NCBI GenBank assembly: GCA_001701165.1
Contig: DAAP01000041.1
Location: forward strand, 38,099 to 98,925
DNA from: Bacteroidales bacterium H4
Lineage (GTDB): Bacteria > Bacteroidota > Bacteroidia > Bacteroidales > Muribaculaceae
Length of the DNA stretch: 60,827 nt
Direction of reading: 5' to 3'
Position 1 is the stretch's first letter. Each line of letters begins with the position of its first letter. Made by a program: the position numbers and the translations under genes. The notes below the pieces were generated by a model, which had not been told where the DNA came from, made no database searches, and saw only the letters and a program-made list of their open reading frames with translations. Below, piece by piece: positions 1 through 6,351 of this stretch.

Positions 1-282
1 GCGCCGGCAGGCACATTAGCCGGAGAAGACGCCGCAGCAAGGAAACGAGCCGAAATTCGTAAGTTGCTTGATGAACACCAACCTATAAAGCTTAAGGCTG
101 GTGGCAATGCAATGGACACGTCTGGCGAGGTCACAATGAATGCGCCGACAGGCACATTAGCCGGCGAAGATGCTGCGTCAAAAAAACGTCGAGAACTGCG
201 CGAACGCTTGCTTAAAGGCGATACCGTACCTCTTGGACAGGGCGGTGCGGCCATGAACGGTGGAGAAAATGTCATCGAGGTT
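1..282 (+). repeat. Two in-frame 141-bp tandem repeats in the E2-like gene
   Basis: Copy one spans 1-141 and copy two 142-282. Both encode A-P-x-G-T-L-A-G-E-D-A-A followed by a charged, probably helical stretch (RKRAEIRKLL / KKRRELRERL) and then a GG dipeptide followed by x-A-M. A degenerate third start (AKGKLAG) follows at 283. More copies may lie beyond the left edge. Confidence 0.8.
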
Positions 283-777
283 GCCAAAGGCAAGCTCGCA
301 GGTCAATGGTACGACAACAATCCCACACTATTGGCTATGGAGAAAATTGCCATGGAACGCAACTTCCCACAGTTCAAGCTCGACAAGCTTGACGATGGAC
401 GCCTGTGTTGGATAGGCGTCATTGAGCCGGGCATATACGAGTCTAAGTTTGGTGTGAAGCGCCAGTACCACCTGATGGCTGTTTATGACAACAATCATCC
501 GCACCAGCAGATGGGCTCGTCGGTGCGCGTCTATCCGTTGATGCCTGATGTGGACGAACTCATACAGATGGCCGGATTTCGGCCCTACCACCTGCTGCAA
601 GACTCTGTGGGGAACCTCTATCTGTGTACCAATGAGGCTGGAGACCAAAAGACAGGGACAACAACCACTACGGCAGCCTCGGTACTCGGGTGGGCTACCA
701 AATGGCTTGTGGCTTTCGAGTTGGTGCTGACCGGCGACCTCCCACTCGAGAAGTTTAATGCCCATGGCGGTATTTAA
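1..777 (+). CDS. E2-like ubiquitin-conjugating-fold protein (5' end outside window)
   Basis: The frame is open from base 1, so the true start lies upstream; a TTG at 64 is only an internal codon. The C-terminal ~150 residues have the layout of bacterial E2 proteins: a strand region ending in HPH (about 503-511), a YH pair (588-593), a G-x-L-Y-L-C-T segment whose Cys codon at 625-627 is the candidate catalytic residue, then a Trp-rich helix (VLGWATKWLVAFE) and a TG near the end, matching the W...WL..YE...TG tail of prokaryotic E2s. The N-terminal part is two copies of a 47-residue repeat. It overlaps or abuts a JAMM protease gene and precedes an E1 gene, the usual company of an E2. Seen: motifs and order. 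Known: such E2s accept a ubiquitin-like protein from E1. Inferred: it does so here. E2 call fairly firm; substrate unknown. Confidence 0.72.
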   Translation, partial: APAGTLAGEDAAARKRAEIRKLLDEHQPIKLKAGGNAMDTSGEVTMNAPTGTLAGEDAASKKRRELRERLLKGDTVPLGQGGAAMNGGENVIEVAKGKLAGQWYDNNPTLLAMEKIAMERNFPQFKLDKLDDGRLCWIGVIEPGIYESKFGVKRQYHLMAVYDNNHPHQQMGSSVRVYPLMPDVDELIQMAGFRPYHLLQDSVGNLYLCTNEAGDQKTGTTTTTAASVLGWATKWLVAFELVLTGDLPLEKFNAHGGI

Positions 778-1795
778 TGGTCGGTTTGCTATGAACAATT
801 CGTGCGAAACTGTCGTCATCAGCGACAAGGCGTATAACGCCATCATACGCGAGTCCTTCGCCAAGCATCCTGTCGAAACCGGGGGCATACTCCTGGGATA
901 TATTCTCGACAACGGCATCTGGGTGGTGATGGAGATGATTCCGCCGGGCATCAACGGCATCTTCCAGACGGCATACTTCGAGTATGACCGGGACTTTGTC
1001 AACTACCTTGGGACTTCGATTGCCAACCAGTATCGTGAGCCGTTGCAACTCCTGGGTCTGTGGCACCGCCATCCCGGATCTATGGACTACTTCTCGACCA
1101 CGGACGATGGCACCAACTCCGAGTTCGCCTCTCGAAACCCCTATGGCGTTATCTCGGGCCTCGTGAATATCGACCCGAAATTCCGCCTGACGATGTACCA
1201 CCTGAACCATATGGAGGGGCAGCGTCCGCGGAATATAGCCTATTCGACAGTGGATGTCGAAATTGGCGATGATCTTATCCCGGAAAAGTTCTTCGAGCTG
1301 CGGTATGTGGACGATGAGCATAGCAACCTCAACCCTCTCCCTCCGCAACGGCAGTCACAGACTATCCATTCAGTGCCCAAGACGAACCGCAACAGTGACG
1401 GCGAGGAGTCCTTTCGTCCTACACCGGAGCAGCCCGCAGCCGGTAGCACGCCGAAGCAGCCCCAAAAAACGTCGATACTGAAAAACCGCCGGTTTATGTC
1501 TGTGGCCGTCATCGTGGTGGCCCTCGCCATCGGTTTCACCGGCGGATGGTTCATAGGGAAGCCGGTGCCGGACAAGAAGATGACCAAAAAAGATCTCACA
1601 ACATTGATATCGTTGATAATAAAATGTGAAAAGCCATACAACACGCCCTCGTTCCGGAGCCCGGTCGATGAGAAAGAAACCAAGCAGTCACCCACAACCA
1701 CGGATACGTCGGATGAGGAAGACTCTGTCGACGAAGAAGCTATTAACACCGCAGCAAAAGCCACAATTAACAAACCGAAAAAACATGGAAATTGA
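758..1795 (+). CDS. JAMM/JAB-domain metallo-isopeptidase with a transmembrane segment
   Basis: This protein of 345 residues carries a complete JAMM zinc site: Glu40 in VETGGILLG, then His103-x-His105, seven residues, Ser113, two residues, Asp116 (WHRHPGSMDYFSTTDD). JAMM proteases cut isopeptide bonds behind ubiquitin-like proteins, either removing them from targets or trimming precursors. After the domain comes a Pro/Gln-rich linker, one hydrophobic helix at about residues 250-267 and an acidic Ser/Thr/Asp/Glu-rich tail. Membrane anchoring is unusual for a bacterial JAB of E1-E2 operons. The ATG at 758 overlaps the E2-like gene by 20 bases; the ATG at 791 (MNNSCET) would leave a 13-base gap and keep the whole domain, so the start is not decided. 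The stop overlaps the E1 start by 11 bases, which suggests translational coupling. Confidence 0.88.
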   Translation: MPMAVFNGRFAMNNSCETVVISDKAYNAIIRESFAKHPVETGGILLGYILDNGIWVVMEMIPPGINGIFQTAYFEYDRDFVNYLGTSIANQYREPLQLLGLWHRHPGSMDYFSTTDDGTNSEFASRNPYGVISGLVNIDPKFRLTMYHLNHMEGQRPRNIAYSTVDVEIGDDLIPEKFFELRYVDDEHSNLNPLPPQRQSQTIHSVPKTNRNSDGEESFRPTPEQPAAGSTPKQPQKTSILKNRRFMSVAVIVVALAIGFTGGWFIGKPVPDKKMTKKDLTTLISLIIKCEKPYNTPSFRSPVDEKETKQSPTTTDTSDEEDSVDEEAINTAAKATINKPKKHGN

Positions 1796-2987
1796 TATCA
1801 ATAAATTTATGAAGGGCAAAGGTCCGAAGCCCACTGTCTGCTATCCGCTGGACATAGAAGGAAACTGCGAGCTGTGGGGATACCACCACGACGAGACCAA
1901 TTATTACAACGTTATAGCGACCTCTAAGCCCAATCCCGAGATTGGCGGCGCCGCACCTAAGCTCTTAGGTCATTTCTATGCGCAGAAGCCGGAGGCTGCG
2001 CCGTCGGGCGATGACATCTACGGCTACCGCGAGGAAGACAAAGTGTTCTTCTATACCGCCGCCGGAAAACCGTGCGAGCTTGAAGGATACAGCCTGAAAA
2101 TAGACATATTCTCGCGCAACACCGGCATCCTGGAGTCGGACATCATGCTGCGCAAGGGTGCCGTAATCATAGGCTGTGGCTCGGTAGGCAGCCTTGTCGC
2201 CCTTGAGCTGGCACGCGCCGGGGTAGGGCGTTTCTTCCTGATAGACATGGACATATTCAGCTACCACAACATCTGCCGCCACCAGTGCGGCATCCTTGAC
2301 GTGGGCAAATTCAAAACGTCGGCTCTGCGTGAACGCATCCTGCAAATCAATCCTACCGCCGAGATCCATGTGTCGCACATGCGCATCCAAGATGTGCCGC
2401 TGGCCGAAATCGAACCATTCTGCGACCCGGACGCCGTCATGGTCGGCTGTGCTGACAACCGCGAAGGCGACTACTACGCCGCACAGATGCTGGCCAAGCC
2501 GCACGGTATGCCCTTTATCTCGATAGGCTGCTGGGAACGCGCCTTTGCCGGCGAGATATTCTACTGCCTGCCGGAAGGTATGCCCGACTACAGTGACTTT
2601 ATGGCTACGGTGACCGAGACTTCGGGACGCGTGCAGGCCAATACGCACATATATATGGGCGAGGTTGGCAGCTTCGAGCCGGGCATCTCCGCTGATATCA
2701 ACTTCGTGACCACCATAGGCGTCAAGATGATTTTGGACTTGCTCAACAGGGACAACCCTGGCTACACGCAGCGCCTCATCGACTCGCTGACGCAGTACAC
2801 CCTCATATGCAACACCAACAACCCGAAAATTGGCGGCGATATGGCCGAAATCTTCGCCTATCCGCTTCAGGTGACGCGCAGCATCATGCTCGACTACGCG
2901 CCCAAGCCCGAGGTCAACGAGGCTACCGCCCCTGCCGCCTCTGCGGAGAACAACGAAGAATCCACAACACCTCATACTGACAAATAG
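1785..2987 (+). CDS. E1-like (ThiF-fold) ubiquitin-activating-type enzyme
   Basis: A 400-residue protein read from ATG 1785 (MEIDINKF), which overlaps the JAMM gene by 11 bases; the frame is open further upstream but that stretch lies over the JAMM tail and is not E1-like. Residues 125-180 show the adenylation core: AVIIGCGSVG with G130-x-G-x-x-G135, the DMD acidic pair at 154-156, N162-x-x-R165 and Lys177 in DVGKFKTSA. This family adenylates the C terminus of a ubiquitin-like protein with ATP. About 115 residues precede the Rossmann core and form an extra N-terminal domain I cannot name. A conserved-looking GCWERAFAGE segment (about 247-256) follows the core as in bacterial E1s. The Ala/Glu-rich C-terminal tail is probably disordered. 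Alternative ThiF/MoeB roles are unlikely beside an E2 and a JAMM gene. Confidence 0.88.
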   Translation: MEIDINKFMKGKGPKPTVCYPLDIEGNCELWGYHHDETNYYNVIATSKPNPEIGGAAPKLLGHFYAQKPEAAPSGDDIYGYREEDKVFFYTAAGKPCELEGYSLKIDIFSRNTGILESDIMLRKGAVIIGCGSVGSLVALELARAGVGRFFLIDMDIFSYHNICRHQCGILDVGKFKTSALRERILQINPTAEIHVSHMRIQDVPLAEIEPFCDPDAVMVGCADNREGDYYAAQMLAKPHGMPFISIGCWERAFAGEIFYCLPEGMPDYSDFMATVTETSGRVQANTHIYMGEVGSFEPGISADINFVTTIGVKMILDLLNRDNPGYTQRLIDSLTQYTLICNTNNPKIGGDMAEIFAYPLQVTRSIMLDYAPKPEVNEATAPAASAENNEESTTPHTDK

Positions 2988-2989
2988 CT

Positions 2990-3364
2990 ATGGGACAAGA
3001 ATATCCGAAATATCACGTGACCGATGAAGGAAAAGTCTTCGTCGTCAATGACGACGGCTCCACGACCGAGTATGGGCGCATTGTGCCTGAAAAGAAGAAG
3101 GCAAAGCGCCCACGCAAACCAATTCCGTCCTTCGTTTTGTGGATTGTCTCAATTGTTTTTTTAGTCGTAGTGGCTTATTGTGTGGTGTTTAGATACGATA
3201 TAGAATTTATGATTAAATATATGGATCATTACACTACTGATGCTATCGTTAATTCGCTTGAACCTTTATCGTGGTTCTGCATAGGACTTATGCTGCTGGT
3301 GCTAATCCTGCTGGGGTGTGTCATTAGGCTTAATAATGAAATGCGAGCCATTAAAGAACAGTAA
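2990..3364 (+). CDS. Small two-helix membrane protein with DG-x-V-[YF] motif
   Basis: A 124-residue protein starting two bases after the E1 stop. Residues 7-30 carry the motif shared by four proteins of this operon (YHVTDEGKVFVVNDDGSTT). A Lys/Arg/Pro-rich stretch follows (KKKAKRPRKP), then two hydrophobic helices at about 46-67 and 92-113 and a short charged tail. By the positive-inside rule the motif should be cytosolic. I recognise no named family. Its place directly after the E1 makes it a candidate membrane partner or substrate of the conjugation enzymes, which is inference from context. Confidence 0.75.
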   Translation: MGQEYPKYHVTDEGKVFVVNDDGSTTEYGRIVPEKKKAKRPRKPIPSFVLWIVSIVFLVVVAYCVVFRYDIEFMIKYMDHYTTDAIVNSLEPLSWFCIGLMLLVLILLGCVIRLNNEMRAIKEQ

Positions 3365-3389
3365 AGCAATCTTAGGGAAATAGAGTGAT

Positions 3390-4637
3390 ATGGCTGCACT
3401 ATGGGCAATCATAGTCATAGCGCTGTTAGTCATTATAATATGTCTGGCAACGCATAAGCGGAAGCTGCGTGACGATGCTTATGACAGGTCGGGGACAGAC
3501 GCTGGCTGCTCCGGACCGGACAATGCGGCTATGCGGCACTTTACGCTTGCCGAATTGCGCGCAGCTCCGGACGGAATGTACCACTGGGACGAGGGCGGCT
3601 CTGTATTCGCTGTGAACAACGACGGCTCGATCACGATGGTGGGTACTTTCGACCCCTCGGAAGCAGATCCTGATACAGATTTGTATGAGAACCTTGTGTC
3701 AGACGGACTTGGCGAGATGCTGCCGGCTCACTGGACTTTCCTCATAAGCCCGGGGAACGAGGATATGTCCTGGCATTACTATTCAAGTATCCCGGAAGGA
3801 GGCTACGAAGTCGTGCTGCCGGACTTCGGCATCAGCGGCTCTAAGCCCGAATTGGTGAGGATTATCGACGAGGGGCGTATCGTCCCGTACGAGTCTTCGC
3901 GTGGATGGCCGGGGTGCATCGAGGCATTGGTGCATACCGGCGCGGGCTGGGTGGTGCTGATGCCGGCAGACCAGGCAGAGTACACGCTGTCGCTCGGGGC
4001 AAAGGCGTGCATCGAGCGGCATCTTGCCGGGCGCGTGCAGGTGCATATCACCTCGCCGGCAGCCATGGGCGCTTTTTGGGCGGCGCTGAAGCCCGGCGCG
4101 AATGCGCATACGCGTGTGAGTTTCGCTTTTGGCGAGGGAGACAGCTACCAGTGCTGCAACCTCTCTGCCGCCGATGGCGTCTATCGCGTGGACTCGGTGG
4201 CGGGGCAGTCGATAATCCTGCCGCTCGAACGGCAGACGGCCATAATACAAATACTTACCGGCGCCCTGGCTCTCTCCTTTGTCGATGCCGGGCAGCTTGG
4301 GCAGACGGAGTTTGATGATATGCTGTACTATCCGGTGGCACTCGCCGTCGTGGGCGGGACTGCATCGACCGCATTGTATGGGTCAGTTAATCCGACGCCG
4401 CTGCCAATAGCGAAAGGCTGGTTCGACATCTCCGTCCCGCCGGGTGGCCGTTTGGCCCTATGGATAGGGCACCGCCTGACGCCGGTACTGCAAGACGTCC
4501 TTGCCGAATGTGGGCTTGCCGCCCCGGCGGACATCCGGACAAAGATTGAATTTGAAGCCAAAGGCGACATGGAAATTGAAATCCACGCAGCCAACGGTAT
4601 GATAACAACAATAAATGTAGGACAATTAATAGGATAA
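3390..4637 (+). CDS. Membrane-tethered, degenerate Hsp70-like (ASKHA-fold) protein
   Basis: A 415-residue protein with an N-terminal membrane helix (3-20), the operon's shared motif at 63-86 (VFAVNNDGSITMVG) and then a body that follows Hsp70 in order. VVLPDFGISGS (141-151) sits where DnaK has IGIDLGTTNS; EGRIVPYE (161-168) resembles the EG.RTTPS strand; LAGRVQVHITSPAAM (212-226) resembles V..AVITVPAYF; SFAFGEGDSY (244-253) followed by DGVYRVDSVAG matches the second phosphate loop DLGGGTFD...DGVFEV..T.GD. Residues 309-415 resemble the beta-sandwich substrate-binding domain (VGGTAS...NPTPLP for GGV...RNTTIP; TKIEFEA...ANGMITTI for IEVTFDIDANGI). Both phosphate loops have lost key Gly/Thr residues and the NBD is about half normal size. 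I infer a non-ATPase peptide-binding relative. This rests on reading by eye and needs structural comparison. Confidence 0.55.
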   Translation: MAALWAIIVIALLVIIICLATHKRKLRDDAYDRSGTDAGCSGPDNAAMRHFTLAELRAAPDGMYHWDEGGSVFAVNNDGSITMVGTFDPSEADPDTDLYENLVSDGLGEMLPAHWTFLISPGNEDMSWHYYSSIPEGGYEVVLPDFGISGSKPELVRIIDEGRIVPYESSRGWPGCIEALVHTGAGWVVLMPADQAEYTLSLGAKACIERHLAGRVQVHITSPAAMGAFWAALKPGANAHTRVSFAFGEGDSYQCCNLSAADGVYRVDSVAGQSIILPLERQTAIIQILTGALALSFVDAGQLGQTEFDDMLYYPVALAVVGGTASTALYGSVNPTPLPIAKGWFDISVPPGGRLALWIGHRLTPVLQDVLAECGLAAPADIRTKIEFEAKGDMEIEIHAANGMITTINVGQLIG

Positions 4638-4641
4638 CAAT

Positions 4642-5445
4642 ATGGGAAAAATAGATCCTAAAGACATCTATGTAGCCAAAGACGGCACAGTCTACCGCGT
4701 TGCCGAAGACGGTTCGCTCATCAAACTCAAAGACGGCCCTGGCGGCGGCGAACCGCAAAAGGCGCAAGAACCATACAAACCCAAGCAGCCGGAGAAAGCT
4801 CCCGACAGCTACTGGCAGCCCAAGCAGCCATACCAAGAGCCAACGGGGTATTACCAGGAGACGCCGCCGCGCAACCCGAAGATGAAGCATAAGGGATGGT
4901 TTATCTTTCTTATCATACTTATTATAGTGATACTTGTTGGAGCCTTTGTGTGTGATAAAATTCAGGAATCTAGAGAGGAGGCGAGCCATCATCTAAAGAT
5001 GGTGGACCCATACGCCCAAACACAAACCAACGAAAATGTTACTTCAAAAGTCATGGAAGAGGTGGTTGCCGAACCTACTACTAAGAGCGTGCCAGCAGCT
5101 ACTGCGGAGGAAGCGCAGGTAAGCGTTGAAAACGCATCCGAATTTGCGTTCTATGGGTCTATCGGAGGCAGTGATATTCATGGACGTATAGCTGTTAATA
5201 CAGTGATGGGTGATGACTATGGCTGGTATTACTATGATACAAATGGGTCAGGTGATAGGATTGATATAAGCTTAGCATCTGCGAATGGTGATGCTGAAAC
5301 TTGGTATGAATACTATGGCGATACATTTACAGGAACTTGGACACTGTACTTAGATTATGCGAGCAAGAACTTTGCTAACGGAACGTTCCAAAGAGCCTCT
5401 GATGGAAAGCAATTTCCAATTCGGCTCTATAAATCAAATTGTTAA
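4642..5445 (+). CDS. Single-pass membrane protein with shared motif and extracytoplasmic beta-rich domain
   Basis: A 267-residue protein four bases after the previous stop. Residues 9-30 carry the shared motif (IYVAKDGTVYRVAEDGS). A Pro/Gln/Tyr-rich low-complexity linker (about 35-82) leads to one hydrophobic helix at about 89-109 (FIFLIILIIVILVGAF). The C-terminal ~110 residues (FYGSIGG...GWYYYDTNG...YYGDTFTGTWTLYL...) have the alternating pattern of a small beta-barrel or lipocalin-like domain often seen in secreted Bacteroidota proteins; I cannot assign a named family. A cytosolic motif with an outside domain would suit a sensor or scaffold. Function unknown. Confidence 0.75.
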   Translation: MGKIDPKDIYVAKDGTVYRVAEDGSLIKLKDGPGGGEPQKAQEPYKPKQPEKAPDSYWQPKQPYQEPTGYYQETPPRNPKMKHKGWFIFLIILIIVILVGAFVCDKIQESREEASHHLKMVDPYAQTQTNENVTSKVMEEVVAEPTTKSVPAATAEEAQVSVENASEFAFYGSIGGSDIHGRIAVNTVMGDDYGWYYYDTNGSGDRIDISLASANGDAETWYEYYGDTFTGTWTLYLDYASKNFANGTFQRASDGKQFPIRLYKSNC

Positions 5446-5447
5446 TT

Positions 5448-6140
5448 ATGGGATTGGATCCTAATAAATACCATATATCTGACGATGGCAAGATCTATCG
5501 CCTTGACGACACAGGCGAGATTACGATGCTGGGCGATGTCAACGACCTGCCCGGTGAAAATGCCGGACAGATACCGCAGACGGTACGTATTACCATAAAA
5601 GAGCCGGGCATTGTACGTGGAGACCTCAGTTCGCTTGAGTCCTGGATAATGAGTGGCAAGGGCCGCAGTATGAACAAGGAGGAACGTCTCTTTGTCGCCA
5701 CCAATTCCCAAAATACAGCAGTATTAGACAAGCTCCTCAGCTTTGCAGGCGCGCAAATTGTAATCAAGATTATCCAGCGTTTTGAAAGTGGTGAAAACAA
5801 TCTAGAACCGCTTTTGCAAAGGTTTGTGACGCAAGGTTCTGTCGTTGTGCAGGAGCGCCTGGCCAACTGCCGCCGTCCGTTCACAATCGAAGCCATAGCC
5901 TCCGGCCTATGGTCGCATCCCGACGCACGTTTGCGCCATGTCTACCGCAACAACCCCTGCTGCATCTACCGGCAGGAGCAGCAGTCGGCACCAGCGAATA
6001 ATACAAATAAGGCTGAATCTAATAAGGCAAAGTCGCCTAAGAAAGAACGAGGGTGTTTTGTGAAGCTATTGATATACATCCTTAGACTTGTTGTCTTTGC
6101 TGTTAGTCTATATTTCTTGTATAAGAGTGTTTACCACTGA
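5448..6140 (+). CDS. Tail-anchored protein with shared motif and helical repeats
   Basis: A 230-residue protein. I chose ATG 5448 (MGLDPNKYHIS), two bases after the previous stop, over a TTG nine bases earlier, because the neighbouring paralogous N termini also begin MGxx. Residues 8-30 carry the shared motif (YHISDDGKIYRLDDTG). Residues ~65-175 are alpha-helical with a recurring pattern like leucine-rich-variant or HEAT-type repeats (LFVATNSQNTAVLDKLL, VVVQERLANC, ARLRHVYRNNPCC). A Lys-rich segment precedes a C-terminal hydrophobic helix (about 207-226), so it is probably tail-anchored. It is the last gene of the conjugation operon. No named family recognised. Confidence 0.75.
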   Translation: MGLDPNKYHISDDGKIYRLDDTGEITMLGDVNDLPGENAGQIPQTVRITIKEPGIVRGDLSSLESWIMSGKGRSMNKEERLFVATNSQNTAVLDKLLSFAGAQIVIKIIQRFESGENNLEPLLQRFVTQGSVVVQERLANCRRPFTIEAIASGLWSHPDARLRHVYRNNPCCIYRQEQQSAPANNTNKAESNKAKSPKKERGCFVKLLIYILRLVVFAVSLYFLYKSVYH

Positions 6141-6272
6141 ATAATGCAATAACACGATTTGATTAAGCATCGTGTCGTATTGTCCCCCTGTCGCTGCGGA
6201 CGCAATATGTTGCGTCCCTACAGTAATATGTGATTGTGGCACAGGTACTTGGTGCGGCATAGTGATGGCCGA
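6141..6272. other. Intergenic stretch after the conjugation operon
   Basis: No gene is seen between the last gene of the conjugation operon and the glgB promoter. The only structure is the inverted repeat at 6190-6224. A T-rich tail typical of an intrinsic terminator is missing, so where the operon transcript ends is unclear. Confidence 0.6.
6190..6224. repeat. Dispersed inverted repeat, copy A
   Basis: GTCGCTGCGGACGCAATA and following bases form a perfect 8-bp inverted repeat, GGACGCAA (6198-6205) and TTGCGTCC (6210-6217), with a 4-base loop. A second copy lies at 10085-10119 with compensating changes, so this is a dispersed intergenic element. Confidence 0.75.
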
Positions 6273-6304
6273 TTTGGCTATGTGGGGAGATTTAGCTAAG
6301 TTTG
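6273..6304 (+). promoter_or_regulatory. Promoter for glgB
   Basis: TTTG at 6273-6276, a 20-base spacer and TAAGTTTG at 6297-6304 fit the Bacteroidota sigma-ABfr consensus. The start codon is 48 bases downstream of the -7 box. Confidence 0.7.
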
Positions 6305-6351
6305 CATAGAGATTTAGCGAACACGCCACAGGCACAAACCATATTCACTGT

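Noticed and set aside
1626..1784. N-terminal extension of the E1 frame
   Set aside because: Lies over the end of the JAMM gene in another frame; Lys/Arg/Pro-rich peptide unlike E1. ATG 1785 fits the operon spacing.
3390..4637. The Hsp70-like protein as a ubiquitin-like modifier because it ends in G
   Set aside because: 415 residues with an N-terminal membrane helix, no beta-grasp pattern and no terminal double glycine.
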